From: Plotosus lineatus | Taxonomy: Eukaryota; Chordata; Actinopteri; Siluriformes; Plotosidae | DNA: 64,000 nt | Assembly (NCBI GenBank): GCA_024760905.1 | Contig: CM045729.1 | Coordinates: 84,571,550-84,635,549, forward strand | Direction of reading: 5' to 3' | Shown here: piece after piece, positions 34,832-44,809 of the stretch | Position numbering within the stretch: position 1 is the first letter of the stretch | Layout of the letters: each line of letters starts with the position of its first letter | Position numbers and translations under genes: made by a program | Notes under the pieces: generated by a model | What the model saw: the letters and a program-made list of their open reading frames with translations, nothing else | Told to the model about the DNA's origin: nothing | Database searches by the model: none

Positions 34832-34835
34832 GTGT
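34757..34835. repeat. (TG)n microsatellite
   Basis: About 38 units. Confidence 0.95.
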
Positions 34836-34955
34836 CAGGAAGGGCATCCGACGTAAAAACCTATGCCAAATCAAACAGACGAATCAGATGATTCACTGTG
34901 GTGACTCCTGAAAAAGTTAAAAAAGCCGAAAGGAATAAAACAGGAAGAAGAAGCT
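34836..34955 (+). repeat. mini-RTE: 5' and 3' RTE ends joined
   Basis: caggaagggcatccgacgta (RTE 5' region) runs after about 35 bp into gatgattcactgtggtgact and the agccgaaagg..gaagaagaag 3' end. Almost 3 kb of coding sequence is absent between. It may be an extreme deletion derivative or a short non-autonomous partner of the RTE. Confidence 0.7.
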
Positions 34956-35022
34956 GGAGCATGTTTATCCTTTTGTTTTGTTTTTCCATTTTATTACACT
35001 TTATGTTCTTTTATGTTCTTTT

Positions 35023-35428
35023 TGTTATGATCTGCATTTTTAGGGGACTTTGATTTTGGTGGCGCTGTTCTCTAACTCTTGTTTTCTAACCTCGTCGGCT
35101 GAGGGGAGTGACTGACCTGCTCGTGTTGATTGCAGCAGCGCACACCTGAATTCACTCCTCTCATCTACTCCCTATAAACATAAGCCACACGCTCACCTCT
35201 GCACAAGATTGTCTCACATCACATCCCTGCTTACCTGTGTTCTCTCTGGCTCCTGGTTCCAGCACTGTAGTTTTCAGTGCTGAATGTTTATTGTGTTTCT
35301 CTTCGTCACCAGTACTGCAGTTACCGTGTTTGCGCTCTGCATCCACTTTGAATAATAAATTGACTCTGTGCCATCTCACACTGTCACACTGTTTCCTGTA
35401 TTCTGGATCTGGCTGAAAGCTCATGACA
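35023..35428 (+). repeat. LTR-like segment (possible solo LTR)
   Basis: Starts TGTTATGA and ends TCATGACA, an imperfect TG...CA inverted pair. It contains a CTATAAA (about 35171) and an AATAAATT (about 35358) in the order expected for an LTR. No matching 5-bp target duplication and no internal retroviral genes were seen. The right edge coincides with the palindrome at 35421. Confidence 0.45.
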
Positions 35429-35526
35429 TCATTACGCCATACTTTTATGTTCTTTTACACTATATATATATATATATATATATATAGTGTAAAAGAACGT
35501 AAAAGTGTGGCGTAATGATGTCATGA
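35421..35526. repeat. 106-bp near-perfect palindrome with TA centre
   Basis: Left arm 35421-35460 and right arm 35487-35526 are 40-bp inverted copies with two mismatches. The centre (35461-35486) is (TA)n and self-complementary, so the whole unit can extrude as a cruciform. Confidence 0.9.
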
Positions 35527-35531
35527 TGTCA

Positions 35532-35533
<2 letters not shown>

Positions 35534-35595
<62 letters not shown>
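35534..35595. repeat. (AT)n microsatellite
   Basis: About 31 units. Confidence 0.95.
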
Positions 35596-35597
<2 letters not shown>

Positions 35598-35600
35598 GTA

Positions 35601-35790
35601 TAATGTAGCAATGATTAAGTAAAATACTTTTTAATTTTGTACTGTGATATTTATTGATAATAAAATATACATAAATATTTGATCAATAAATATCACAGGA
35701 CAAAATTAAAAAGTTTTTACTTAATCATTACTACATTTTACTACATTAATACTGTATTAATGAGTAAGACTCTATAGAATGTGTTTAGGG
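35601..35790. repeat. foldback of P-family sequence
   Basis: Left arm about 35601-35658 (taatgtagcaatgattaagt...) is mirrored by 35683-35745. Only about 24 bp separates the arms. The right end continues with tgtattaatgagtaagactc, shared with MITE P. Confidence 0.75.
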
Positions 35791-35968
35791 GCAGTGGTGG
35801 TCTAGTGGAATAGGGTGCTGGATCGCTGATCCTAAGGTTGGGGGTTCGATTTCCACTCTCCACAAGGTTGTCATTGTCCCCCCCAGTGCAGCTAACTGGG
35901 TTATCAAAGGCCAGCCATGTCTCTCACTGTCTATGGTGAGAGGCATGTAAAAGAACCATTGCTGACAC
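35785..35968 (+). repeat. SINE-A, 3' truncated (plus)
   Basis: Complete head: ggtggtctagtggaatagggtgctgg and ggttgggggttcgatttcc. The body runs to aaaagaaccattgctgac. The L2-like tail is missing. Confidence 0.75.
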
Positions 35969-36019
35969 CAATGACAGCTGGAGGTCCTGGATTGATGAAT
36001 CTATAAATCTATATATATT

Positions 36020-36470
36020 CCAAAGCTGCTTCATCCACAAAAAGCAGTGATGAGATCCTACAGCCAGAAAACCAGAACCCCTCACCACTGCAGTTGCACC
36101 TAGTAATTCTGTCCATAAAAATTATGAACAGAATCAGTTGACAAAGGACAGCCATGGAAGACTCTGGAAACAAATTCAACATGTTGTTACCAATGCGGAC
36201 CAAGCAATGGCCCGTGTTGCAGATACAGAATATCCCATAGCAATGGGTCCGGTACAGTGTACTTCCACAGCACTCCCTACAAGATAACCCAAAGGATATG
36301 TTCAAAAGCCTTCTCCAATCCACAAAACATATGTGGAAAGATTGGGCGAACTCCCATGCATCCTCCATGATCCTGTAGGGTGTATCGAGTTGGTTGAGAG
36401 CGCCTTCAGCCAGGACGAAAACCATCTGATTCCTTCTGAAACATTGCATTGATCTGATGTCTGTCTGCTG
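36020..36470 (-). pseudogene. Rex3-like RT fragment (minus)
   Basis: The 146-codon frame (36009-36449) matches the Rex3 palm: FRRNQMVFVLAEGALNQLDT, WEFAQSFHICFVDWRRL, LVRIGNN, LILFIIFMDRI and SSLLFVDEAAL. FADD is changed to FVDE, so the active site is lost. Both ends are truncated. Confidence 0.75.
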
Positions 36471-36479
36471 TTGTATTTC

Positions 36480-36950
36480 GGAGGGCAGTGACTTTGTTTT
36501 TGTTTTGTTTGGTTTTTTTTTTGTCCACTTCTAAGTTACAGCCTAATGTTCATTATTTTCTGCCCTTGCAATTTGTTCACAAAACTGCAGTATTTAACTT
36601 ATAACGGTTTTCATATTTCCATTATTAGAAAACAGGGAAACCATTCCACACAGTGAAATAGGAGACTTATCCTCCTTGTGTCAACCCACTGAAAAAATCC
36701 TTGGAATAGCAGTGCCCCACACAACTTCACTCATAAATATTCATACTACAGATGGGGACCCATCAGACTGAGGACTATCATTCAATGTACAGAATCCATA
36801 CTTATTTCTGTCAGTTGCATTCACTGGGAACAGACTCTACATCAAAGACGTAGCCAAACAAAAAAAGAAGCGATCTAAAGATTGGTTCCTGCAGCGTCCA
36901 TCAAAAACTTCTCCCATGTTAGTCAGTACCCAAGGTGACAGCCATGATCA
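36480..36950. other. non-coding, nothing recognised
   Basis: No supported feature. Confidence 0.4.
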
Positions 36951-37169
36951 ATATCAACTCAAACTGAACTTTATTTTCATAGCATTAAGTTCACCACTAT
37001 AAAACTGTACAATATATACAATGTAAAGTGTGTGCATAGTCTAATGTGGTTGTGAAGGCTGATGGTCCAGTGTCATGTCCTCGAAAATATACAGTGTACA
37101 ATGTAAATGAAAATATGTGTGTATAGTGTGAGTTATCTCAAGAAGAGCGTGCGTATGATGGGGTTGCGA

Positions 37170-37172
<3 letters not shown>

Positions 37173-37248
<76 letters not shown>
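37173..37248. repeat. (GT)n microsatellite
   Basis: About 38 units. Confidence 0.95.
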
Positions 37249-37249
<1 letters not shown>

Positions 37250-37296
37250 CAGGGCTCTCACAGCCCTGGAGAATAAGCTGTTACAGAATCTTGCAA

Positions 37297-37637
37297 TGGG
37301 ACAGTGGTGGCCTGGTGGTAAAAGCAGTGGATCCTAAGGTTGTGGGTTCAAACCCCACTCTCAACAGGTTGTCACTGCCCACCCCCCACCCCCCCACCCC
37401 AGTGCAGCTAACCAAGCTGGCCATGTCTCTCATTGTATATGGAGTGAGGCATGTAAAACACCCATTGCTGACTATCATCACGAGTAGGCTGCAGAGCCGT
37501 CAGCATGTTTCTGCCCTGCGATCGCCTGACGAGCTGTCCAGGGTGTACTTTGCCCTTGCTCGGAGTCAGCTGGGATGGGCACCAGCATCCCCACAACCCT
37601 AATTAGGATTAAGTTGTTCAGAAAATGAATGAATGAA
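37297..37637 (+). repeat. SINE-A, full length with 11-bp target duplication
   Basis: Head: tggcctggtggtaaaagcag and ggttgtgggttcaaacccc. The tail ends in taattaggattaagttgttc then agaaaatgaatgaat. Flanks gaatcttgcaa (37286-37296) and gaaccttgcaa (37638-37648) differ at one base. Inserted in the LINE 3' region. Confidence 0.8.
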
Positions 37638-37729
37638 GAACCTTGCAACCCGGGTTCTGATGCTTCAAAACCTTCTGCCAGACAGGAGGAGGTGAAACAG
37701 TCCATGAAAGGAGTGAACGTAGTCTTTCC

Positions 37730-38810
37730 CAATTACAAATTCATGGCATAGACAGCAGTGAACCTCAGAATGTATGTTAGTAGTATTAGGATCCTTGTAT
37801 GCCAGAATTAATACTGTTTCATGACCATCAGTGTCCACCAGCAAGTTCAGCGTTTACCACTACAACTGGCACTGGCCATCTTGTGACTGTATCAGCAGTG
37901 GTGGTGTGGATAATAGGCCGTGGAATGTTCCTGAAGCTGCCCCCTAGGTTGGAGTTAAAGACCAGCCTTCATGAGTCTTCAGCTAGAAATTCATCTCATA
38001 TTTCTTTTGAATGGAATGTGCAGATAAAAGTTAATATGACTTCAATTCTGACAATGGACATGCAACTCAGGGAGTACTGGTGCAACATCCATTATGTTCA
38101 AACATGGTATAACTTATGGCCAAACTGTCACAAGCATTAAAGTTAAATAAATGAACTTCACTGTGGGGCAGATCAAAGAGACCATTCTTCCCAGTCTCAG
38201 AACTCCAGATCAAGCTAAATAAATACATAAATAAATAAATATATTAATGAGCAAAAAAATTGAGATGGAAGGATTTTAATGTAAACAGGTTAATTTATTT
38301 TGTATTTTCAAATCAAAAGTGAAGTATATTTTAATTAAATACATTCTTACAAAAGAAATTAGGCTATGTATAACACAACATAGGACTTTTATTTTTTATG
38401 TGCCCTTCTCTCTTTGGGTTGTGAACTAAAGTCAGCTGTGCATCGTTTTGGCTTGAAAGCTGTATGGGTGAATCATTGCATACAGGAGAGAAGATGAATG
38501 ATTGTACACATTTGTGTTGATCAAAATACTGCTGCTGGATTTAAAATGTTTCAGTTTCTCCTATTATTGTCCCTTTTATTAATATTTAGGCTAAAAGCGC
38601 ATTTTGGAGACTTTCATTATAAAAAAAACATTAATTCAAGTAATATTTTATGCTCTTAAATATATAAAAATAATAATTGACAAACAAGTAATCACTGACA
38701 TTATAATTTTACAACAAGCTCCAGTTTAAATTAAAGGATCAAAATGTGGCTAAAAATGCAATTTTCTCTCATAAATTTCACCGTTTAAGCTATTTTTGCT
38801 AGGAAATAAA
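37730..38810. other. non-coding, nothing recognised
   Basis: A 113-codon plus frame (37799-38140) shows no domain or splice context. AT-rich throughout. Confidence 0.4.
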
Positions 38811-38814
38811 ATTT

Positions 38815-39790
38815 TTAAAATGTGATTCATATCCATCTACTCAATGTAAATAGCTCAGATTCCTGAGACTGGCATGGTCAAACTGTGAGTCCACTGCCTA
38901 GTATCAGATTTCTGTGTTTATTCCTTTAAATTAAAGATATATTTTTAAAAACTGCTAACTATTTCTGAGGTATATCATCGATGATATGATTTAATTAGGT
39001 TTATCTGACCTTTAGAGCCCTTTGTTTTATCTTCAGTAATGAACTCGGCAGCTTGTGTGCCGTCCTTCAAGCAAATTGTCTTATGTAAAGCACTCTGTCC
39101 CTTTCGTCCTACTTCATATTCACTTTGATTAACCCAAATTACAATGAATGACACACTGACCAAGGTGAGTGAAAAAGTTTGTACACCCTCAGGACACAAC
39201 ATTTAGTGTGTTTGGTTTTATAGTCATTTCCTCAGGATATTAAAATCTCTTTAGAATTTAGCGAGAAAATCAAATGCTGAACTTTATAACAGAAAGTGTT
39301 TTTTTATTTATAGGACATGGCTATGTAGACAGATAGACTGTGTGGAATTTATTTATTTATTTATTTATTTACCTATTTATTTCTATCACCTGCAAATAAC
39401 AAAAATTCTCCCAAAAGAAAAGCTAATTGACAAATTAAAAACAGGAAGTACAAGGGACAGGTCACCCGCAGCTTATGGTCCACAAAAATGCAAAGAAAAG
39501 AGAAAAACATTGTAGAAGGTATGGAGTGTAATGGATGAAGGGCAATATACAGATCCTGCATCTCATGAAGGTCTCTGTATGGTCCATACACTGAAGAATA
39601 CTCAGGGGTTATACTTTGCTCTTCACGGCTTAGAACAGAACTCAAACACTCCGCACTGTACATAAGATAATCACTACGGGGTGACTTAGCAACAGTGGGG
39701 TTAAATTAATAAATATTGGTTGTTGGTTCATGCTAATAATTTTAAGAATCATAAAGGATTACACATACGATTTAGGTTTAGGTCATCAAG
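38815..39790 (+). repeat. unclassified repeat U, copy 3
   Basis: Begins with the cagctcagattcctgagact-like block shared with copy 4. It continues through gccgtccttcaagcaaattg, ctgtccctttcgtcctactt, gacacactgaccaaggtgag and tagtgtgtttggttttatag. The distal part has gggacaggtcacccgcagc, gaaggtctctgtatggtcca, and a closing gttaaattaataaat..ggattacaca. Confidence 0.65.
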
Positions 39791-39911
39791 CTAGTAGGAC
39801 TCGGCTCCCAGTTTTTTCAAAGGTAAAGGGAAATAATCTTTTCTGCAAATAACAAACATTATAAAGATGACTTTATTTATTTATGCAAAGAAATTGTAAC
39901 AACAACAACAA

Positions 39912-39913
39912 TG

Positions 39914-39958
<45 letters not shown>
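39912..39958. repeat. (AAT)n microsatellite
   Basis: About 15 trinucleotide units. Confidence 0.95.
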
Positions 39959-39961
<3 letters not shown>

Positions 39962-40136
39962 TAATTCTTATATTGCATGCTTTCCATAAAATGATCAAGC
40001 ACATGATGTCTGGGTAAACAATATAATACATAATATCTAAATAATTATTCAAAATGTACTATACAATTTTAAAATATAATAATATTTAATATAGACATAA
40101 TATGTAATGTTAAAATACTGACAATGAGAATAACAG

Positions 40137-40330
40137 TTAATGAAAAGCTTCCTTAAAAACACACATCTTCAGGTGGCACTTAAAAATCTTAAGATGTGCT
40201 GCAGAGTGAATCTCGCAAGGCAATGCATTCCAGAGTTTTGGAGCCGCAACCTGGAATGACCGTCACCAAACGTAATCTTACTTCTATAAGTAGGTGTTGC
40301 AAGCAAACACGTCATCCGATAAGGATCTTC
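40137..40330 (-). pseudogene. L2-type LINE, C-terminal end (minus)
   Basis: Minus frame reads FQVAAPKLWNALPCEIHSAA then KIFKCHLKMCVFKEAFH, ending at a TAA (40137-40139). 'AAP-LWN-LP...FK-LK' is the signature C terminus of L2/CR1-group LINEs. The 3' UTR runs left to about 39960. Pieces of the same LINE class lie at 42155-42715 in the correct order. Confidence 0.75.
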
Positions 40331-40371
40331 AATGATACTTTCAAGTTTTTTGTTTTGTTTTTTTTTTTTTT

Positions 40372-40662
40372 CATTTTTTTCATTTCATTTTCTGTAACCA
40401 CTTCATCCTAATTAGGGTCGCGGGGAGGCTGGTGCCCATCCCAGCCAACTCAGGGCGAGGGAAGAGTACACCCTGGACAGCTCGCCAGGCCATCGCAGGG
40501 CGGAAACACGCTGACGGCTTTGCAGCCTGCTCTTGTCGAAAGTCAGCAATGGTTCTTTTACATGCCTCACACCATAGATAGTGACAGACATGGCCGGCCT
40601 TTGATAACCCAGTTAGCTGCACTGGGAGGACAGTGACAACCTTGTGGAGAGTGGGATTGTTT
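40372..40662 (-). repeat. SINE-A (minus), head truncated
   Basis: Tail at left: tcatttcattttctgtaacc then cttcatcctaattagggtcg. Body: gtgcccatcccagccaactc, gtacaccctggacagctcgc, cttgtcgaaagtcagcaatgg and tttgataacccagttagctg. The tRNA-like head stops at gagagtgggatt. Confidence 0.75.
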
Positions 40663-40669
40663 TTTTTTG

Positions 40670-42150
40670 TTTGTTTTTTTAATTGATACAAGTTATCTAA
40701 GATAAGTTGGCATGTTTCAATGAACAACCTTAAAATACAAACAGCTAACTATGCTGCCTAACTGGTAACTAGTGAAGCTCACACAGCAGCAGCATTATGC
40801 AACAGTGGCGTGACACATGTAACCCATATAAATACATGGTTACTAATTTTATTGGTAAAAAACCCCTAATTTCCAACGCTCCCTGAAAGCACTATAGTTT
40901 CCTAGTCCCCTTGAACGCATCATAAGCACATGCTGCATGCACCTAGCTAAGCACAGCAGAGCGTGCTGAGGAGCAGGACACACACAGAGCACTCGACAAG
41001 CTACACAAGTGAGTCAAACGATCCAAAATGTGTTTAAGTGAACTTTTAACAAGTTTAACTAAGTTTATGTACTTTTCAGAGCCTTGTATGTGTTTTGTTC
41101 TCTCTCAATCAAACTGGGTGGAGAGTGTTTGTTTTCTTGGAAACTCCGGTGAGTCATTACAACATGAAGCTAGCTTAAAAACCTATGCTAACTTTACACA
41201 TGGTGACTTTTAAAACTGTGCACTATTTTTTGTCTCTAAAAAGCTAAAACCAGTCGGAGTACACAACAAAGATTGTGCTGTGCACAAAATGAGCCTTACA
41301 TTTTATTTTTCTAAATGTTTTTGTTGAAGCACTTTTGCTAATGCACTAAAGTAGTGCAGATAAACACTTTTGTTTTGTATTACATTCCATTCAGTGCCTT
41401 TCATGCACGTTTGTCATTTCATTTATGTGTTATTTCATAGAAATAAGTTGTTAAAAACAATTAAGTTACAAACTTGAAATAATTTAATTTCATATGCCTT
41501 GAAAAAAGGGTTAAATAAATATTGTGGTTGTTGTTATGCTACATAGCAATACATTCTGAATTCATGGAAGTAAAACCAGTGTTAAAACAGCAATGTAAAA
41601 GATTTTGAATATTTTGAGATCTCATTTTATTTAGAAACTACTGTTAAGAAATATTTTATTCATTGTGTCTGTACTGCATGTGCAGACTGGATTTTTAGTG
41701 GACCTGGATCTGATCTTGAAGCTGGTTTCGGACACGGATGGCGAGCCAAACCCAGTGAGAACTCTTGGCGGATCCAGAAGCAGTGTGGCCAACTGCTCTC
41801 TGGATGCGAGAGTAGATCTACAGACCCAACCACTTCAAATCACAGGATCTCAGATAAGAACAAATAAAAACACCTTTATCCCAAATGGATCACAATCCTG
41901 GAAAAGACCTCCCGAATTCACACAAATCGAACCTTAAGGAATCGAACCTTAGAGACTCTAAGCCTATTTTATTTTTATTTTTATTTTGTAAGGAGCGTTC
42001 TACAACATTGTTTGCACTGTTTCTTGTGCTATTGTAAATTGTAATAAATCTGCCGGCTGTTCAACTTTAAATCTCCACAATTCATTCTACTCCTCTAGAA
42101 CCTAGCATTTAATCTAGCACAGCTATATCAAGCTGGTGTTACACACACAT
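40670..42150 (+). other. unassigned ~1.5-kb block inside an L2 LINE, transcript-like
   Basis: Separates two pieces of one minus-strand L2-type LINE. Plus-strand reading gives a donor-like caag|GTGAGT-type site (about 41006-41013, weak), a ttttcag acceptor-like site (about 41073), and a second ctgcatgtgcag (about 41685). A 3' portion with AATAAA (42043-42048) follows. A 90-codon frame (41665-41937) overlaps the 3' part without homology that I know. It could be an LTR-type or non-coding insertion. Confidence 0.3.
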
Positions 42151-42154
42151 CAGA

Positions 42155-42265
42155 CAAATCTAGCTGTGGCATTCAAAAGCCGCATAACCTTATCCAGGTA
42201 AGATGATGGCAAACCATATAAAAAACTATTACAGGAATCAATGCGTGATGTAACAAATGCATATG
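42155..42265 (-). pseudogene. L2-type LINE, RT thumb fragment (minus)
   Basis: Minus frame reads AFVTSRIDSCNSFLYGLPSS then YLDKVMRLLNATARFV. This is the standard L2/CR1 sequence after the catalytic domain (TSRIDYCNSLLYGLP...VQNAAARLV). It follows the endonuclease piece after a deletion of the RT core. Confidence 0.8.
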
Positions 42266-42274
42266 CATAAGGGT

Positions 42275-42715
42275 TTTAAAGAGAGAGAGTGATTTTAAGA
42301 GACCTCGGCGATAGAATATTTGTCTCAACGTAAAAGCCAAACACACGAGGTGTGCCGAGGTGTGCTTCAGAATACGGTGGGTGATAAATAACTAGTTGAG
42401 TCCTTAGTGAGTAAAAGCTAACTAACCACTCTGAAAACTCAAGACAATTTCCCCCTTCAGCATTTTTCTTCACGTCAATGGCTTTCTTGATCAATAGACC
42501 AGTTCCATGCACAAGCAGCCAATTCTGATCTTACTGAATGAACGAATGAGATACCGGAGAATAAATCTCAAGTTTTACTGCAGTATTCTTCTCAGTTAAC
42601 CAGGTTTCAGTGAGTGCAAATCTATCCATATCAGTGGAGCTGATGTGTTCCCTTAAACAAGCAGTTTTTGACTTCACGACTCGCACATTAGCATGGCAAA
42701 GAGATAGCATGGGTG
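42275..42715 (-). pseudogene. L2-type LINE, AP-like endonuclease fragment (minus)
   Basis: Minus reading starts LCHANVRVVKSKTACLREHI and DMDRFALTETWLTEKNT (catalytic Glu in ETWL). After a stop, the frame 42276-42512 has GTGLLIKKAIDVKKN, CLEFSEWLVS, and VIYHPPYSEAH. This is the N-terminal half of an APE domain of the L2/CR1 group. The DFN and SDH motifs are lost. Confidence 0.75.
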
Positions 42716-42798
42716 GACGGTCCTTTTAAATTAACAATAATGGACTACGTTCAACAACAATGCAGTTGGTAGTGTGGCCAGTGGTGTCGAAGTGAATA

Positions 42799-43226
42799 CA
42801 GACGGCCCTCTACTGATGAAATTCATCCGCTCCAGAGGTTTTTTCAGAACCTGGAGTTTTCGTAAGTAGAGACGCATTTTACATGTAAAACGCATGATTC
42901 GTTCCAAGGCTCCCAAGACTACTCCATAAACCCTTTAAAAATGATAAAAATACACCAATTTTATATGAAATATGTATAAAATATGTGTTAAAAGTAAAAG
43001 GAAATGATTTGTTAATCCATTTAAATATTTTATTAACATTTTAAACCATTTTATTTACATACTGTATTTATTAATTAAACCATTATTAAACATTTTTTTA
43101 AGGCGCGAGCACACACACACACACACACACACAACATTGTCTCTCTCTCTGTCTCTCTGTCTCTCTCTCACTCACACACTTATGAACACACACACACACA
43201 CAAACAAAACTCTCTCTCTCTCTGTC

Positions 43227-43257
<31 letters not shown>

Positions 43258-43603
43258 TTGAGTGCGCGCTCTGCCAAATGCGGGCTCCACCCACACACAG
43301 TGCGCAGCCGAAGGAGCTTTTGAGACGGTTGTTGTATTTAAAGTGGAATCACCTGTTTGAAAGATCTGAGGTCCAGATTCAATATTAACTTGCTTCCTTA
43401 CGAGATCAGAGGTCTTGTGGCGCCACCAACTTCCGTGCACAAAAATGTTTCGTGGCCAAATGCGGAGCTTTTAAGACGGGACGCAGCTCATCCGGACCTC
43501 CTCAAATAACAAGGGCGTAGGCTGGTCTGGCCGTGACGGGGGGGTGTTTTTCTTAACCTGGATTTTTCGTATTCAGAGGTCTTCGTAAGTAGAGGGCCGA
43601 CTG
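42799..43603. mobile_element. pogo/Tigger-like element, family C, copy 1 (TA flanked)
   Basis: Starts CAGACGGCCCTCTACT and ends AGTAGAGGGCCGACTG, imperfect inverted ends. TA flanks at 42797-42798 and 43604-43605. A second inverted pair lies just inside (aacctggagttttcgtaagt; aacctggatttttcgt). The interior carries CA and TC arrays (43110-43258) and two fragments related to the 22.1-kb foldback. No coding. Confidence 0.7.
43110..43258. repeat. CA and TC microsatellite cluster
   Basis: CA 43110-43133, TC 43141-43170, AC 43187-43203 and TC 43210-43258, all within the Tigger-like element. Confidence 0.9.
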
Positions 43604-43609
43604 TATGTA

Positions 43610-44340
43610 ATTCACTGACTTCAGAATGCAATCTACCAGACTTTTTTTTTCACATTTTTCTCCAAGAACTCAGAATAACATGCCGCTGATGGTTGCCTTG
43701 AATTTGATAGGAGGGTAGCTATAGTTCTCCTTTTCAAACACCCTGCTCGACTTCCTCGGTGAGTTGGTTTCACTCGGGTAATACCAGCCCAAACCAGGCT
43801 TGTCCAAACTGCAGGGCTCAGTGATTACGAGATGTATATGGTCAAAAAGATAGAAAATAAAGTTGTTCTTCCATAATTTAGTGTCATTTGAAGGAAATAA
43901 CACTAAAAAGTTTTTTCATGGTGTTTTGGATGAAATGCGCTGTTGAACACTGGCTTCAGAAAAAACTTAAGAAATGAAAATGAATGTGCTTCCGAACGGC
44001 ATGAATGGTAAACTGGAAAAACAGCACACAAAAAAAAGAAAGAAAGAAAAGAAAATAACATTGAATAATATGAAGTGGGCTTCGTGCAAGGATCCCAGTG
44101 TTGTAGTTTCATGTTCTCAACTGGCTGCACATCATTGTATTACAATTTGGCATCGTGGACCAATGGCCTAAAATCTGGCACAGTTTTTCCTTTAGCTTTT
44201 TTCATTCTGCATGCATATCAAAATCTTACCAGTTGTTATGGAAACAGGTTATAAGCATGAATGAAACTAATTATTTATTATTTCATTATTTTATGCTAAA
44301 AGATATGTTTCAAGAAGAAACTGAAATTGAGAGACGGAGC
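43610..44340. other. non-coding, nothing recognised
   Basis: No supported feature. Confidence 0.4.
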
Positions 44341-44353
44341 ATGCATTGTCTCA

Positions 44354-44668
44354 TCAGGTAGGTAGGTAAAGTCTGTTGGGTTTTTACACCCGAACCTAGT
44401 GGCTCATCAGGCGTGTGCTTATCCCCGGTTTCCATAGCGTGAAGCGACCAGGGGTTCAACTTCCCCTGGATGGGACACGAGTCCATCGCAGGTTACCTTC
44501 CCAGTATATTTTTACTGGTACCCATTTATACTGCTGGGTGAACAGAGACACACTTGTGGTTGAGACCTTGCCCAGGGGTCTTCGCACATTGAGGTTCTCA
44601 GTGGGATTCAAACTCACAACCTCCCGATAATGAGCGCAGCACCCTAACCACTACCCCACCAGCCCCTA
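44354..44668 (-). repeat. SINE-B copy 3, full length with 9-bp target duplication
   Basis: ATTGTCTCA at 44345-44353 and 44669-44677 flanks a 315-bp unit. Minus reading: a ggggtagtggttagggtgct A-box, then ggttgtgagtttgaatccca. Its body matches copy 1, and it ends in aaaacccaacagactttacc with a short TACC repeat tail (about 44354-44372). Confidence 0.85.
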
Positions 44669-44809
44669 ATTGTCTCAACAAAGTACAAATTAAACGGATG
44701 AAAAAGTAAGTTTTGACCTTTTTTATCAAGTGTTACAACATTTCTGTGTCTATTTAACACAAAAAGATCACAGTCACATGCCACATTTTATAAATATATA
44801 ATTACTGTA

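Larger units (their letters stand above)
36955..37725 (-). repeat. LINE-derived 3' region (minus), split by a SINE and a GT array
   Basis: The low-coordinate end has an AATAAAG on the minus strand (about 36970). The tract acagtgtacaatgtaaatg follows, then (GT)n (37173-37248), then cagggctctcacagccctgg..aataagctgttacag. After SINE-A, gttctgatgcttc..ccttctgccagacaggaggagg continues it. This is a widespread fish LINE 3' region as I recall it. Coding is no longer visible. Confidence 0.5.
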
